A stretch of 64,000 nt of DNA, from assembly GCF_013032455.1 (NCBI RefSeq), contig NZ_WQCF01000008.1:1-64000 (forward strand), given 5' to 3'. Origin of the DNA: Ruegeria atlantica (lineage in GTDB: Bacteria; Pseudomonadota; Alphaproteobacteria; Rhodobacterales; Rhodobacteraceae). The translations under genes and the position numbers were made by a program. The notes beneath the pieces were generated by a model, which saw only the letters and a program-made list of their open reading frames with translations, made no database searches and was not told the DNA's origin. Positions 50,054-58,870 of this stretch are shown in pieces. The stretch's first letter is position 1, and each line of letters begins with the position of its first letter.

Positions 50054-52450
50054 ATGAAATTCACTCTCTCCTGGCTGAAAGACCACCTCGACACTGATGC
50101 TTCGGTCGATGAGATCGCCGAGGCGCTGACCGACCTTGGCCTTGAGGTCGAAGAGATCGTCAATCCGGCGGACCGGCTGAAGGATTTCACCCTCGGTTAC
50201 GTGAAACATGCCGAGAAACACCCCGACGCCGACAAGCTGCGCGTCTGCAAGGTGGACACGAATGAGGGCGAGCTGCAGATCATCTGCGGTGCCCCGAACG
50301 CACGCGAAGGCATCACCGTCGTGGTCTGCAAGCCCGGCATGTATATCCCCGGTCTGGACCTGACGATCAGCGTCGGCAAAATCCGTGGTGTCGAAAGCTT
50401 TGGCATGATGGCGTCCGAGCGCGAACTGGAGCTGTCGGACGAGCATGACGGTATCATCGAGCTGCCCTCGGGTGAGGTCGGTGATCGGTTCATCGACTGG
50501 CTGGCCGAGAATGAGCCCTCGAAGATTGACCCGATGATCGAGATTGCGATCACGCCGAACCGCCCCGATGCGCTGGGCGTGGAAGGGATTGCGCGCGATT
50601 TGGCGGCGCGCGGTGTGGGCACGCTGAAGGAACGCGACTATGCGCCGGTGCCGGGTGATTTCGAAAGCCCGATCAAGGTGACCATTGATGAGGATACTCT
50701 GGATGGCGCGCCGCATTTCACCGGACGTTTGATCAGGGGTGTCAAAAATGGCCCCAGCCCGCAATGGTTGCAGGATCAGTTGAAGGCGATCGGTCTGCGC
50801 CCAATCTCGGCTTTGGTGGACATCACCAACTATATGACTTTTGACCACAACCGCCCGCTGCACGTATTCGACGCGGATAAGGTGCAGGGCAATCTGCGAG
50901 TGCACCGCGCCAAGGGTGGTGAAAAGCTGGTTGCGCTGGACGAAAAAGAGTACACCCTGCAGCCCGGCATGATGGTGATTTCGGACGACAAAGGCCCGGA
51001 ATCCATCGCCGGTATCATGGGTGGTGAGGAAACCGGCTGTACCGAAGAAACGGTGAATGTCTTCCTTGAAAGCGCGTTCTGGGATCATGTGCAGATCGCG
51101 TTGACCGGACGTGCGTTGAAGATCAACTCCGATGCGCGGTACCGTTTTGAACGCGGTGTTGACCCTAAATACACGCTGGAGGGGCTGGAGCAGGCGACCC
51201 AGATGATTCTGGATATCTGCGGCGGTGAGGTTTCCAAGGTAGTTGAAGCCGGCAAGGCGCCGGATCATTCACGTGCCTACAAGCTGGACGCTGCCCGGGT
51301 GCAGTCTCTGGTCGGGATGGATATCCCCGAAAGTGAACAACGCCAGACCCTGACTCGTCTTGGTTTCCGTCTGGAAGGTGAGATGGCGCATGTTCCCAGC
51401 TGGCGCCCCGACATCATGGGTGAAGCCGATCTGGTGGAAGAGGTTGCGCGGATTGCATCCCTGACCAAGCTGCAGGGCAAACCGCTGCCGCGTATCACGG
51501 ATGGCATCCCGAAACCTGTGATGACCCCGACACAGCGCCGTCAATCCATGGCGCGTCGCACCTGCGCGGCGCTGGGCTATAACGAATGTGTGTCCTACAC
51601 CTTCATCGATCAGGCCTCGGCAGCACTGTTTGGTGGCGGGGACGAAGCGACACAGCTGGAAAACCCAATCTCATCCGAGATGAGCCATATGCGTCCCGAT
51701 CTGTTGCCGGGCCTGTTGCAGGCCGCGGCCCGCAATCAGGCGCGCGGCTATGCGGACGTCGCGCTGTTCGAGGTCGGCCCGGTTTTCCATGACGGCGAGC
51801 CCGGCGATCAGAAAACCCAAATCACCGGCCTGTTGGTTGGTCGCGATGGGCCGAAGGACGTGCACGGCGCGTCTCGCCCCGTAGACGTGTTCGACGTCAA
51901 GGCAGATGCCGAGGCCGTGCTGGCTGCCATCGGCGCGCCCGCCAAGGTTCAGATCCTGCGCGACGGAGATGCGTGGTGGCATCCGGGTCGTCACGGCAAG
52001 ATTTGTCTGGGCCCGAAAAAGGTGCTGGGCGTGTTCGGTGAACTGCACCCGCGCGTCCTGCAGTCGATGGACATCAAAGGCCCGGCAATGGCGTTTACCA
52101 TCTGGCCGGACGAGGTGCCTTTGCCTCGAAAATCCGGTGCCACCCGTGCCGCGCTGGAGCTGCGTGACCTGCAAGCTGTCGAGCGTGACTTTGCCTTTGT
52201 CGTTGATGAGGGTGTCGAGGCGCTGACGTTGGTGAACGCCGCAGCGGGGGCCGACAAGGCGCTGATCGAGGATGTGCGCGTCTTTGACGAGTTCATCGGC
52301 GGCAGTCTGGGTGAGGGCAAGAAATCTCTGGCCATCACCGTCCGCCTGCAACCGACGGATAAGACGCTGAAGGAAAAAGACATCGAAGCGGTGGCTGAGA
52401 AAATCATCGCCAAGGTCACCAAGGCAACCGGCGGCGTTCTGCGCGGGTAA
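50054..52450 (+). CDS. pheT: Phenylalanine-tRNA ligase beta subunit
   Basis: A 798-residue subunit (EC 6.1.1.20). Domain order is as usual: N-terminal MKFTLSWLKDHLDTDASVDEIAEALTDLGLEVE, the OB-fold tRNA-binding domain (about 40-150), and the B3/B4 editing region with KINSDARYRFERGVDPKYTLEGLEQ. The B5 domain, the catalytic-like core (SVSYTFIDQASAALFGGG..ENPISSEMSHMRPDLLPGLLQA) and the C-terminal ferredoxin-like anticodon-binding domain (about 705-798) follow. The length matches the family. A terminator follows the stop after 23 bases. Confidence 0.97.
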   Translation: MKFTLSWLKDHLDTDASVDEIAEALTDLGLEVEEIVNPADRLKDFTLGYVKHAEKHPDADKLRVCKVDTNEGELQIICGAPNAREGITVVVCKPGMYIPGLDLTISVGKIRGVESFGMMASERELELSDEHDGIIELPSGEVGDRFIDWLAENEPSKIDPMIEIAITPNRPDALGVEGIARDLAARGVGTLKERDYAPVPGDFESPIKVTIDEDTLDGAPHFTGRLIRGVKNGPSPQWLQDQLKAIGLRPISALVDITNYMTFDHNRPLHVFDADKVQGNLRVHRAKGGEKLVALDEKEYTLQPGMMVISDDKGPESIAGIMGGEETGCTEETVNVFLESAFWDHVQIALTGRALKINSDARYRFERGVDPKYTLEGLEQATQMILDICGGEVSKVVEAGKAPDHSRAYKLDAARVQSLVGMDIPESEQRQTLTRLGFRLEGEMAHVPSWRPDIMGEADLVEEVARIASLTKLQGKPLPRITDGIPKPVMTPTQRRQSMARRTCAALGYNECVSYTFIDQASAALFGGGDEATQLENPISSEMSHMRPDLLPGLLQAAARNQARGYADVALFEVGPVFHDGEPGDQKTQITGLLVGRDGPKDVHGASRPVDVFDVKADAEAVLAAIGAPAKVQILRDGDAWWHPGRHGKICLGPKKVLGVFGELHPRVLQSMDIKGPAMAFTIWPDEVPLPRKSGATRAALELRDLQAVERDFAFVVDEGVEALTLVNAAAGADKALIEDVRVFDEFIGGSLGEGKKSLAITVRLQPTDKTLKEKDIEAVAEKIIAKVTKATGGVLRG

Positions 52451-52473
52451 AACCTGACTTCCGGAAAGAGATC

Positions 52474-52497
52474 AACGCGCCTACGGGCGCGTTTTTC
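52474..52497 (+). terminator. Terminator of pheT
   Basis: A perfect 8-bp stem AACGCGCC / GGCGCGTT with loop TACG, continued by TTT CG, 23 bases after the stop codon. Confidence 0.85.
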
Positions 52498-52554
52498 GTT
52501 GGGCTTTTCCGGATTGCGTCATAAGTAGACTTGGAAACAAAAGCGGAGACACCC

Positions 52555-53004
52555 ATGGGCCTGAACGTTTACCTCTCTGGCGAAATCCACACCGACTGGC
52601 GCGAACAGATCATCGACGGCGCGCAGGGGTTGGACATCACCTTCAACAGCCCGGTCACCGATCACGACGCCAGCGACGATTGCGGCGTGGCCATTCTGGG
52701 GGCCGAGCCGAACAAGTACTGGCATGACCACAAGGGCGCGATGGTCAATGCGATCCGAACCCGCAAAGGCATCGCGGATGCCGATGTGGTCGTCGTGCGG
52801 TTTGGTGAGAAATATAAGCAGTGGAACGCGGCCTTTGACGCGGGCTATGCGGCGGCGCTGGGCAAGTCGCTAATTGTGCTGCACGGTCCCGACCACCAGC
52901 ACGCGCTAAAAGAGGTCGACGCCGCCGCGCTGGCTGTGGCCGAAGAATCGAGCCAAGTGGTTGAAGTGCTGCGGTATGTGCTGACTGGAAAGCTGCCGAG
53001 CTAA
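52555..53004 (+). CDS. YtoQ family protein
   Basis: A 149-residue protein of the YtoQ family, structurally like nucleoside 2-deoxyribosyltransferases. MGLNVYLSGEIHTDWREQI opens with the conserved SGEIHTDWR. GPVTDHDASDDCG-like NSPVTDHDASDDCGVAILG and NKYWHDHKGAMVNAIRTRKGIADADVVVVRFGEKYKQWNAAFDAGYAAALGK follow, the last resembling the substrate pocket of the fold. The biochemical role is unknown. The ATG at 52555 has GCGGAG 8 bases upstream. It converges with the GST gene. Confidence 0.88.
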   Translation: MGLNVYLSGEIHTDWREQIIDGAQGLDITFNSPVTDHDASDDCGVAILGAEPNKYWHDHKGAMVNAIRTRKGIADADVVVVRFGEKYKQWNAAFDAGYAAALGKSLIVLHGPDHQHALKEVDAAALAVAEESSQVVEVLRYVLTGKLPS

Positions 53005-53067
53005 GAAACGAAAAGGGCTTGCGCGCTGGTGCGGCTGCAAGCCCTGTTTCAGCGGGTTGCTTGGCGA

Positions 53068-53766
53068 TCAGTCCCGTGCGGGCGTCACCAACCCTTTTTG
53101 CACGGCGGGCCGCTCAAGGAAGCGATCAAGATAAGCCACCACGTTGGCGTGATCTTCCCAGCCCACCAACTCTTTGGCTTCATAAAAATCCAGCCCGCGC
53201 AGCCAAGGGGCGATGGCCATGTCGGCAATCGAATAGTCTCCGGCGATCCAGTGCTGCCCTTCCAGCTGTTGGTTCAGGACGTTCAGCAGGCGTTTGGCCT
53301 CGTTGACGTAACGCTGGCGCGGGCGGGGGTCTTCAATCTCGCTGCCAGCGAATTTGTGGAAATAGCCCAATTGCCCGAACATCGGGCCAATGCCGCCCAT
53401 CTGGAACATAAGCCATTGCGTGATGCGATGTTTGTCGGCCTTGGTTTGGCCGATGAACTTGCCGGTCTTTTCGGCCAGATACAGCAGGATTGCACCGCTT
53501 TCGAACAGGCCGATGGGCTCGCCATCCGGGCCGTTGGGGTCGATGATCGCGGGGATCTTGTTGTTGGGGTTCAGCGACAGGAACTCGGCGCTTTTGACAT
53601 CCGTATCCGAAAGGCTGACCTTGTGCGCCTCATAGGGCAGGCCGGTTTCTTCCAGCATGATCGAGGCTTTGACGCCATTGGGTGTCGGGAACGAATAGAG
53701 CTGAATCCGATCGGGAAACTGAGCAGGCCAGCGATTCATGATCGGGTGTGAATAGGTGTCCAGCAT
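53068..53766 (-). CDS. Glutathione S-transferase family protein (YghU/YfcG-like)
   Basis: A 232-residue cytoplasmic protein with a thioredoxin-like N-terminal domain (about 20-105, IQLYSFPTPNGVKASIMLEETGLPYEAHKVSL, NNKIPAIIDPNGPDGEPIGLFESGAILLYLAEKTGKF). The helical C-terminal domain is about 110-230 (RITQWLMFQMGGIGPMFGQLGYF). TPNGxKASI and the N-terminal extension are typical of the disulfide-bond oxidoreductase Nu-class YghU/YfcG. It probably uses glutathione made by the glutamate-cysteine ligase encoded at 45785. It is divergent from mscS. Confidence 0.92.
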   Translation of the reverse strand: MLDTYSHPIMNRWPAQFPDRIQLYSFPTPNGVKASIMLEETGLPYEAHKVSLSDTDVKSAEFLSLNPNNKIPAIIDPNGPDGEPIGLFESGAILLYLAEKTGKFIGQTKADKHRITQWLMFQMGGIGPMFGQLGYFHKFAGSEIEDPRPRQRYVNEAKRLLNVLNQQLEGQHWIAGDYSIADMAIAPWLRGLDFYEAKELVGWEDHANVVAYLDRFLERPAVQKGLVTPARD

Positions 53767-53936
53767 ATAGGGGCTCCTGTTTGGATGTTGCGTGTAACGT
53801 AGGTGGTGTCGAGTGATCTTTTAAGGTCTGGTGGTGTGCGCTGTCGGTCAGAGCGTGTTTGTAGGTGAACAACGGGGAAATCCCAGAAAACTGACACCTA
53901 GACCAAAGACTTATTTTGCCTCAGTATTCGCCAAAT

Positions 53937-53958
53937 CCCGCGCAAAAGGCGCGGGTTT
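53937..53958 (+). terminator. Hairpin before the mscS-like gene
   Basis: A perfect 7-bp stem CCCGCGC / GCGCGGG with loop AAAAG and a following TTT, 24 bases upstream of the channel start. It may stop read-through from upstream or form part of the mscS leader. Confidence 0.5.
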
Positions 53959-53981
53959 CTTGTTGTTGAAAGGAGATGCGC

Positions 53982-54788
53982 GTGGATGAGGTCGTAACAC
54001 AGGTGGGCGTGTTTGCCCCGCTGATCATAAGCGCGGTAAAGGCGCTGGTCGTTCTTGTCCTCGGTTGGATTGTGGCTGGTGCAGTCGGGGGCGTCGTGCG
54101 CCGCCGGATCAATTCGACCCCAAAGATAGACCCGACACTGGGCAATTTCACGGCCAGCTTGGTCAAATGGGCCATTCTGGCAATGGTTCTGGTTGCCGTA
54201 CTGGGAATCTTCGGGATCGAAGCGACCAGTATCGTTGCCATTCTGGGTGCTGCGTCGCTGGCGATTGGTCTGGCGCTGCAGGGAACCCTCAGCGATCTGG
54301 CCGCCGGTGTCATGCTGGTGGTGTTCCGCCCCTACAAGCTGGGCCAGTATGTCGATATCGGCGGCACCGCGGGGACGGTGAAGGACCTGAACCTGTTCAC
54401 CACCGAATTGGTGACGCCTGACAATGTGCAGATCATTGTGCCGAACGGACAGTCTTGGGGCTCTGTGATTACCAACTATTCGGCTCACGACACGCGGCGT
54501 GTCGATCTGGTGTTCGGTATCGACTATGGCGACAGTGCTGATGAGGCGATGAAGATCATTCTGGATGTTGCCAAGGCAGATGACCGTATTCACAACGATC
54601 CAGAACCGTGGGTGCGCGTCACCAATCTGGGCGACAGTTCGGTCGATCTGACGGCCCGCCTGTGGTGTGCGGCGGCAGATTATTGGGATGTGAAGTTCGA
54701 AATCACCAAAGCGGTAAAAGAGGCGTTCGATGCCAAAGGCGTGTCGATTCCGTATCCGCATTCGGTGGAAATTCACAAGCAGGCGTAA
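53982..54788 (+). CDS. MscS family mechanosensitive ion channel
   Basis: A 268-residue small-conductance osmotic safety valve. Three transmembrane helices lie at about 8-30, 50-75 and 80-105. The pore-lining TM3 is rich in Gly and Ala (GAASLAIGLALQGTLSDLAAGVMLVVFRPYKLGQYVDI), and a cytoplasmic beta domain with VPNGQSWGSVITNYS and a C-terminal alpha/beta part follows. AGGAG abuts an ATG at 53976 with no spacing, while the in-frame GTG at 53982 has six bases; the GTG is therefore the likelier start. Such channels protect marine cells on hypo-osmotic shock. Confidence 0.9.
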   Translation: MDEVVTQVGVFAPLIISAVKALVVLVLGWIVAGAVGGVVRRRINSTPKIDPTLGNFTASLVKWAILAMVLVAVLGIFGIEATSIVAILGAASLAIGLALQGTLSDLAAGVMLVVFRPYKLGQYVDIGGTAGTVKDLNLFTTELVTPDNVQIIVPNGQSWGSVITNYSAHDTRRVDLVFGIDYGDSADEAMKIILDVAKADDRIHNDPEPWVRVTNLGDSSVDLTARLWCAAADYWDVKFEITKAVKEAFDAKGVSIPYPHSVEIHKQA

Positions 54789-54833
54789 AGTCTTCCGCCT
54801 GTCAGTCAGGTATTGATATCCTCTTGTTGGGTC

Positions 54834-54865
54834 GGGCACTGCGCGAAGGCGCGGTGCCCTTTTTT
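54834..54865 (+). terminator. Strong terminator after the mscS-like gene
   Basis: An 11-bp stem GGGCACTGCGC / GCGCGGTGCCC (one T-G pair) with loop GAAG and six T directly after. The 112 bases to the ald stop contain nothing else. Confidence 0.9.
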
Positions 54866-54977
54866 GTGTGTTCTACCGATAGGCCAGAAACAACAGCGCC
54901 GCGCTTTTGGCGCGGCGCTATGCCCAAGTCTGCAAAGCGTCCTTTGGAAAAGAACGCTTTCAGAGGTGGGAGCTCTC

Positions 54978-56093
54978 TTAGTTCAGCAGAGTTGTCGGAT
55001 CGACAACGTCGATGTTGAGGGCGGTGCCAACCGCTTCGTAGGTCAGCTTGCCGGCGTGGACGTTCAGACCTGCCAGCAGGTGCGCATCGTCCTTGCAGGC
55101 CTGTTTCCAGCCCTTGCTTGCCAGCGACAGCATGAACGGCATGGTCGCGTTGCCCAGTGCGATGGTGGACGTACGAGCAACCGCGCCGGGCATGTTGGCG
55201 ACGCAGTAGTGCATGATGCCGTCAACTTCGTAAACCGGATCAGCGTGCGTAGTTGCCTTCGAGGTTTCGAAGCAGCCACCCTGGTCGATCGCAACGTCAA
55301 CCAGAGCCGCGCCGGGCTTCATGGTCGACAGCTGTTCGCGGGTCACCAGTTTGGGGGCAGCCGCACCGGGGATCAGAACCGCACCGATGACCATGTCAGC
55401 GGTCTGGATCAATTCAGCAGTGGCACCAGCGGTCGAGTACTGGTTCTTGAAAGTGCCGCCAAACACGTCGTCGAGGTAGCGCAGACGGGGCAGAGAGCGA
55501 TCCAGAATGGTAACATCCGCGCCCATGCCCGCAGCGATCTTTGCAGCATGCGTGCCGACAACGCCGCCGCCGATAACGACGACTTTGGCAGGGCTCACGC
55601 CCGGAACGCCACCCATCAGAACGCCACGGCCGCCATTTGCCTTTTGCAGGGTCCACGAGCCAACCTGCGGTGCAAGGCGACCTGCAACTTCGGACATCGG
55701 GGCCAGCAGAGGCAGGCCACCACCAGGCGCAGTGACAGTTTCATATGCAATCGCTGTACAACCCGATTCCAACAGGTCGTTGGTTTGATCTGGGTCGGGT
55801 GCCAGGTGCAGGTAGGTGAACAGCAGCTGGCCTTCGCGCAGCATCTTACGCTCAACCGCTTGCGGTTCCTTGACCTTGACGATCATGTCGGCTGTGGCGA
55901 ACACCTCTTCGGCGGTATCGACGATCTGTGCACCAACTGCGATATAGTCGTCGTTTTCGAAACCTGCGCCAATCCCGGCATTGGTTTCGATCACCACCTC
56001 ATGACCACGCGCGATGGCCTCTTGCGCGGCGTTGGGTGTCATGCCGACGCGGAATTCCTGAGGTTTGATTTCCTTGGGGCAACCGATTTTCAT
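54978..56093 (-). CDS. ald: Alanine dehydrogenase
   Basis: A 371-residue NAD-dependent enzyme (EC 1.4.1.1) that interconverts alanine with pyruvate and ammonia. [33 protein letters not shown] is the N-terminus with the substrate-binding Arg and Lys. [20 protein letters not shown] has the catalytic His, and [30 protein letters not shown] the NAD fold. [46 protein letters not shown] is the last conserved block. The ATG at 56093 follows GGAGGAACAAAA. It diverges from an Lrp-type regulator, its probable activator. In this genome it can consume alanine made by the AspD module. Confidence 0.97.
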   Translation of the reverse strand: MKIGCPKEIKPQEFRVGMTPNAAQEAIARGHEVVIETNAGIGAGFENDDYIAVGAQIVDTAEEVFATADMIVKVKEPQAVERKMLREGQLLFTYLHLAPDPDQTNDLLESGCTAIAYETVTAPGGGLPLLAPMSEVAGRLAPQVGSWTLQKANGGRGVLMGGVPGVSPAKVVVIGGGVVGTHAAKIAAGMGADVTILDRSLPRLRYLDDVFGGTFKNQYSTAGATAELIQTADMVIGAVLIPGAAAPKLVTREQLSTMKPGAALVDVAIDQGGCFETSKATTHADPVYEVDGIMHYCVANMPGAVARTSTIALGNATMPFMLSLASKGWKQACKDDAHLLAGLNVHAGKLTYEAVGTALNIDVVDPTTLLN

Positions 56094-56230
56094 TTTTGTT
56101 CCTCCGTTCATAAACTGCTTAAATAATGGGCGATCCTGGCCGCAATTTCTGTGAAACTCTGCCCGGGAATTGGCTTTTTTTCGGGAAATTTTCGACTATA
56201 TTAACAGAATCTCGCAAAGGAATTGCGTAA

Positions 56231-56689
56231 ATGAGCATCGACACGACTGATAGAAAGATTCTCGCGGCCCTGCAGCGGGATGGCCGGATGTCGAATGCAG
56301 AGCTGTCCGAGCAGGTCAATCTGTCTCCCTCGGCCTGCCACCGGCGGGTGCAAAGATTAGAGGCGGACGGTTATATCCGCAACTATGTGGCGCTGTTGGA
56401 TGCGCGCAAGATGAGCGTGCCCACGACGGTGTTTGTCGAGATTACCCTGCAGGGGCAGGCCGAAGAAGTTTTGAACGCATTTGAAAAGGCCGTGGCCCGC
56501 ATTCCCGACGTGCTCGAATGCCACCTTATGGCAGGTACAGCGGATTACATCCTGAAAGTTGTTGCCGAAAACACCGAGGATTTTGCCCGCATCCACAGGC
56601 AATATCTATCACGGTTGCCCGGAGTGGCGCAGATGCAAAGTTCGTTTGCCCTGCGCACGGTGTTCAAGACGACTGCTTTGCCGGTATAG
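56231..56689 (+). CDS. Lrp/AsnC family transcriptional regulator (AldR-like)
   Basis: A 152-residue regulator. The N-terminal winged helix-turn-helix (DTTDRKILAALQRDGRMSNAELSEQVNLSPSACHRRVQRLEADGYI) is followed by the RAM effector-binding domain (about 70-145, LECHLMAGTADYILKVVAENTEDFARIHRQYL), with the Gly-rich ligand loop in AGTADY. It is divergent from ald with a 137-base gap rich in A and T, including TATATT near 56196 as a possible -10 element. Members respond to alanine or leucine, so regulation of ald by alanine is likely. Confidence 0.95.
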   Translation: MSIDTTDRKILAALQRDGRMSNAELSEQVNLSPSACHRRVQRLEADGYIRNYVALLDARKMSVPTTVFVEITLQGQAEEVLNAFEKAVARIPDVLECHLMAGTADYILKVVAENTEDFARIHRQYLSRLPGVAQMQSSFALRTVFKTTALPV

Positions 56690-56691
56690 CG

Positions 56692-57531
56692 CTAGACCGG
56701 GCCCGGATACGTGAAAAGGGCTAGATGCAAAGCGTTGAAGCCGAAATGCATCAAAACCGGTACCCAAATTCGACCGGTTGCATAATACCCCAATCCACAG
56801 GCTGCCCCGAGGATCGAGGCGAACACAACCAGAGCCGCCCCACCGCCCGCGTGGGCCAGGCCGAACAACAGGCTGGCAATTGTGATTCCCACTGCTACAC
56901 CGGTTTTCGGGATAAGGGCTGATTGCAGATAGCCTCGAAAAAAAGCCTCTTCCGTCAAGCAAGTCAGAAACAGGTTTGACAGTGCAAAGATAAGCCACCA
57001 AGCGGGCAGGCCGATTTCGGGCCGAACCGCGCCCGATATAAGGCCCAGTCCAAACAGGGTAGGCAGGGCCAATAATCCAATTCCCAAAAGGCCTCTTCTG
57101 GTTAGCTTTGTGCTTTGTGCTATCCTGGGCCAGGCCAGCAAAACGGCGAATAGAACCAGCGGTTTGTCCAGGTTGAGATACATAGAAAACTCAGAGCTTT
57201 CTGGCCCGGCCCGAACTTGATCCAGAACCAAAAGGTTATGAAAGCCGGGGACCAGATGCGCCCCCAGCGCAAGGCACCACAAAATCAGCGCCAGATGGCC
57301 AATAAGGGCCGCAGGCCCGCTGAGACGGGATAAGACCGCTGCACCCAATAGTCCTGCTACTGCAATCGCCGCAGCCAGAGGTGTCGCCAACCCAAGCACC
57401 AGAGCGATTCCCCCGAATACTGCAAGCAGGGTTAGGCCCATCGCCTGGTGGCCCGAGATCACGCTGATTTGGCCAGCAATCAGTATAAGCCAAGGCCAGA
57501 TTGCGGGCAGCAAGGACAGAAAATGTGCCAC
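56692..57531 (-). CDS. CPBP family intramembrane metalloprotease (CAAX protease-like)
   Basis: A 279-residue polytopic membrane protein. Its C-terminal part carries the Abi/CPBP motifs: EEAFFRGYLQ (EExxxR, motif 1), FGLAHAG (FxxxH, motif 2) and HFGFNALH (HxxxN/H, motif 3), which form the intramembrane metal site of Rce1-like proteases. About eight helices are predicted, four of them N-terminal. The start is uncertain: no ATG fits. A GTG at 57531 with GAGG five bases upstream is chosen; the frame is open to 57624. The role is unknown (immunity or membrane protein processing in relatives). Confidence 0.85.
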   Translation of the reverse strand: MAHFLSLLPAIWPWLILIAGQISVISGHQAMGLTLLAVFGGIALVLGLATPLAAAIAVAGLLGAAVLSRLSGPAALIGHLALILWCLALGAHLVPGFHNLLVLDQVRAGPESSEFSMYLNLDKPLVLFAVLLAWPRIAQSTKLTRRGLLGIGLLALPTLFGLGLISGAVRPEIGLPAWWLIFALSNLFLTCLTEEAFFRGYLQSALIPKTGVAVGITIASLLFGLAHAGGGAALVVFASILGAACGLGYYATGRIWVPVLMHFGFNALHLALFTYPGPV

Positions 57532-57758
57532 GGTCACCTCATGGTTCGACCGGAGCACTTGTGCCGTCTCAAAGTAACCGATTGCAAGTATCCTTACGGC
57601 GGGTTTACGCCAAACCGTTGGCAATGCGGCAATTCTGACGCTTGCTTCCTCTTACTGTTAGGCTCAGATTTCCAATAAGACCGAACCCCTTTTTTCATTA
57701 CCTTGCCTCATCACCGTTTGCGGTCTCGCTTGGGGCGGGGCTATTATCAATTCCTCTG

Positions 57759-58739
57759 ATGACATCAGGCGGTTACACGCGCGATTTACAGTCCGACCCG
57801 ACAGACGATAAGGATAAGATCTTGGTTTACGAAAATAACGATGCCCCCAAGGACTGGCTGGAAGCCGAGTTGGAAGACACGCTCGACGAAGATTTCGAGA
57901 TTGAGTTCAGCGAACCGATGCTTTCAATGGAGGTTCGCAAGATTTACAAGGACCAGCACCCGGATATGCTGGACCGCAAGGTCTATTTCCGCAATCTGCT
58001 GCGCCTTCAGGCCGAGCTGATCAAGGTGCAGGACTGGGTGCAGCATACCGGGGCCAAAGTTTGCATCCTGTTCGAAGGTCGCGACAGTGCCGGTAAAGGC
58101 GGGGTGATCAAGCGGATCACTCAGCGGCTGAATCCACGTGTTGCGCGGGTGGTTGCCCTGCCTGCGCCCAGCCGCCGGGAGCAGAGCCAATGGTATTTCC
58201 AGCGCTATGTCCCGCATCTGCCTGCGGCCGGTGAGATCGTGCTGTTCGACCGGTCCTGGTACAACCGCGCCGGGGTCGAGCGGGTGATGGGCTTTGCCAG
58301 TGACGATCAGGTCGAACAGTTTTTTCAGGACGTTCCCGAATTCGAACGGATGTTGGTGCGCTCGGGGATTATCCTGCTGAAATACTGGTTCTCGATCACG
58401 GATGAAGAACAGCAGCTGCGATTCCTCATGCGCATCCACGACCCAATGAAGCAGTGGAAACTGTCGCCGATGGATTTGGAATCCCGCATCCGTTGGGAGG
58501 CCTATACAAAGGCGAAAGAGGATATGCTTTTCCGCACCAATATCCCCGAGGCGCCATGGTATATTGTCGAAGGCAATGACAAGAAACGCGAGCGTCTGAA
58601 CTGCATCGAACACCTGTTGACCAAGATCCCTTATACGGATGTTCCGCAGGAAAAGGTCAACTTGCCGGATCGCAAGTATAACCCGGAATATGAACGCCGC
58701 GTACTGCCGGATGAGCTACACGTGCCCAAGATTTACTGA
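57759..58739 (+). CDS. ppk2: Polyphosphate kinase 2
   Basis: A 326-residue PPK2-family kinase that transfers phosphate between polyphosphate and nucleotides. The P-loop is in CILFEGRDSAGKGGVIKRITQRLNPRVARVVALPAPS. Walker B and lid regions are VLFDRSWYNRAGVERVMGF and PEFERMLVRSGIILLKYWFSITDEEQQLRFL, followed by DPMKQWKLSPMDLESRIRWEAYTKAKEDML. The single catalytic domain with a C-terminal LPDRKYNPEYERRVLPDELHVPK tail fits class I. The 60-residue acidic leader is longer than usual. The ATG at 57759 gives MTSGGYTRDLQ; the longer open frame contains a hydrophobic stretch with no match to the family. Confidence 0.92.
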   Translation: MTSGGYTRDLQSDPTDDKDKILVYENNDAPKDWLEAELEDTLDEDFEIEFSEPMLSMEVRKIYKDQHPDMLDRKVYFRNLLRLQAELIKVQDWVQHTGAKVCILFEGRDSAGKGGVIKRITQRLNPRVARVVALPAPSRREQSQWYFQRYVPHLPAAGEIVLFDRSWYNRAGVERVMGFASDDQVEQFFQDVPEFERMLVRSGIILLKYWFSITDEEQQLRFLMRIHDPMKQWKLSPMDLESRIRWEAYTKAKEDMLFRTNIPEAPWYIVEGNDKKRERLNCIEHLLTKIPYTDVPQEKVNLPDRKYNPEYERRVLPDELHVPKIY

Positions 58740-58751
58740 TCACAACAACAT

Positions 58752-58772
58752 GCCCCGGTGTCGGGGCTTTTT
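58752..58772 (+). terminator. Terminator of ppk2
   Basis: A perfect 6-bp stem GCCCCG / CGGGGC with loop GTGT and five T, 13 bases after the ppk2 stop codon. Confidence 0.88.
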
Positions 58773-58870
58773 CCTTGTGTCGCCGTGTCCTTTCAGAACG
58801 ATTGAATCCTGCGTGGAGTGACCGTGAAACGGGCTGCGACGCATCCTGAGGATGCGCCGCTGTCTGCGTA

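Noticed and set aside
49505..51268. 587-residue minus-strand protein
   Set aside because: It is antisense to pheT and the esterase gene; the composition is that of a mirrored high-GC coding frame.
54813..56126. 437-residue plus-strand protein
   Set aside because: It is antisense to alanine dehydrogenase, whose motifs are complete on the minus strand.
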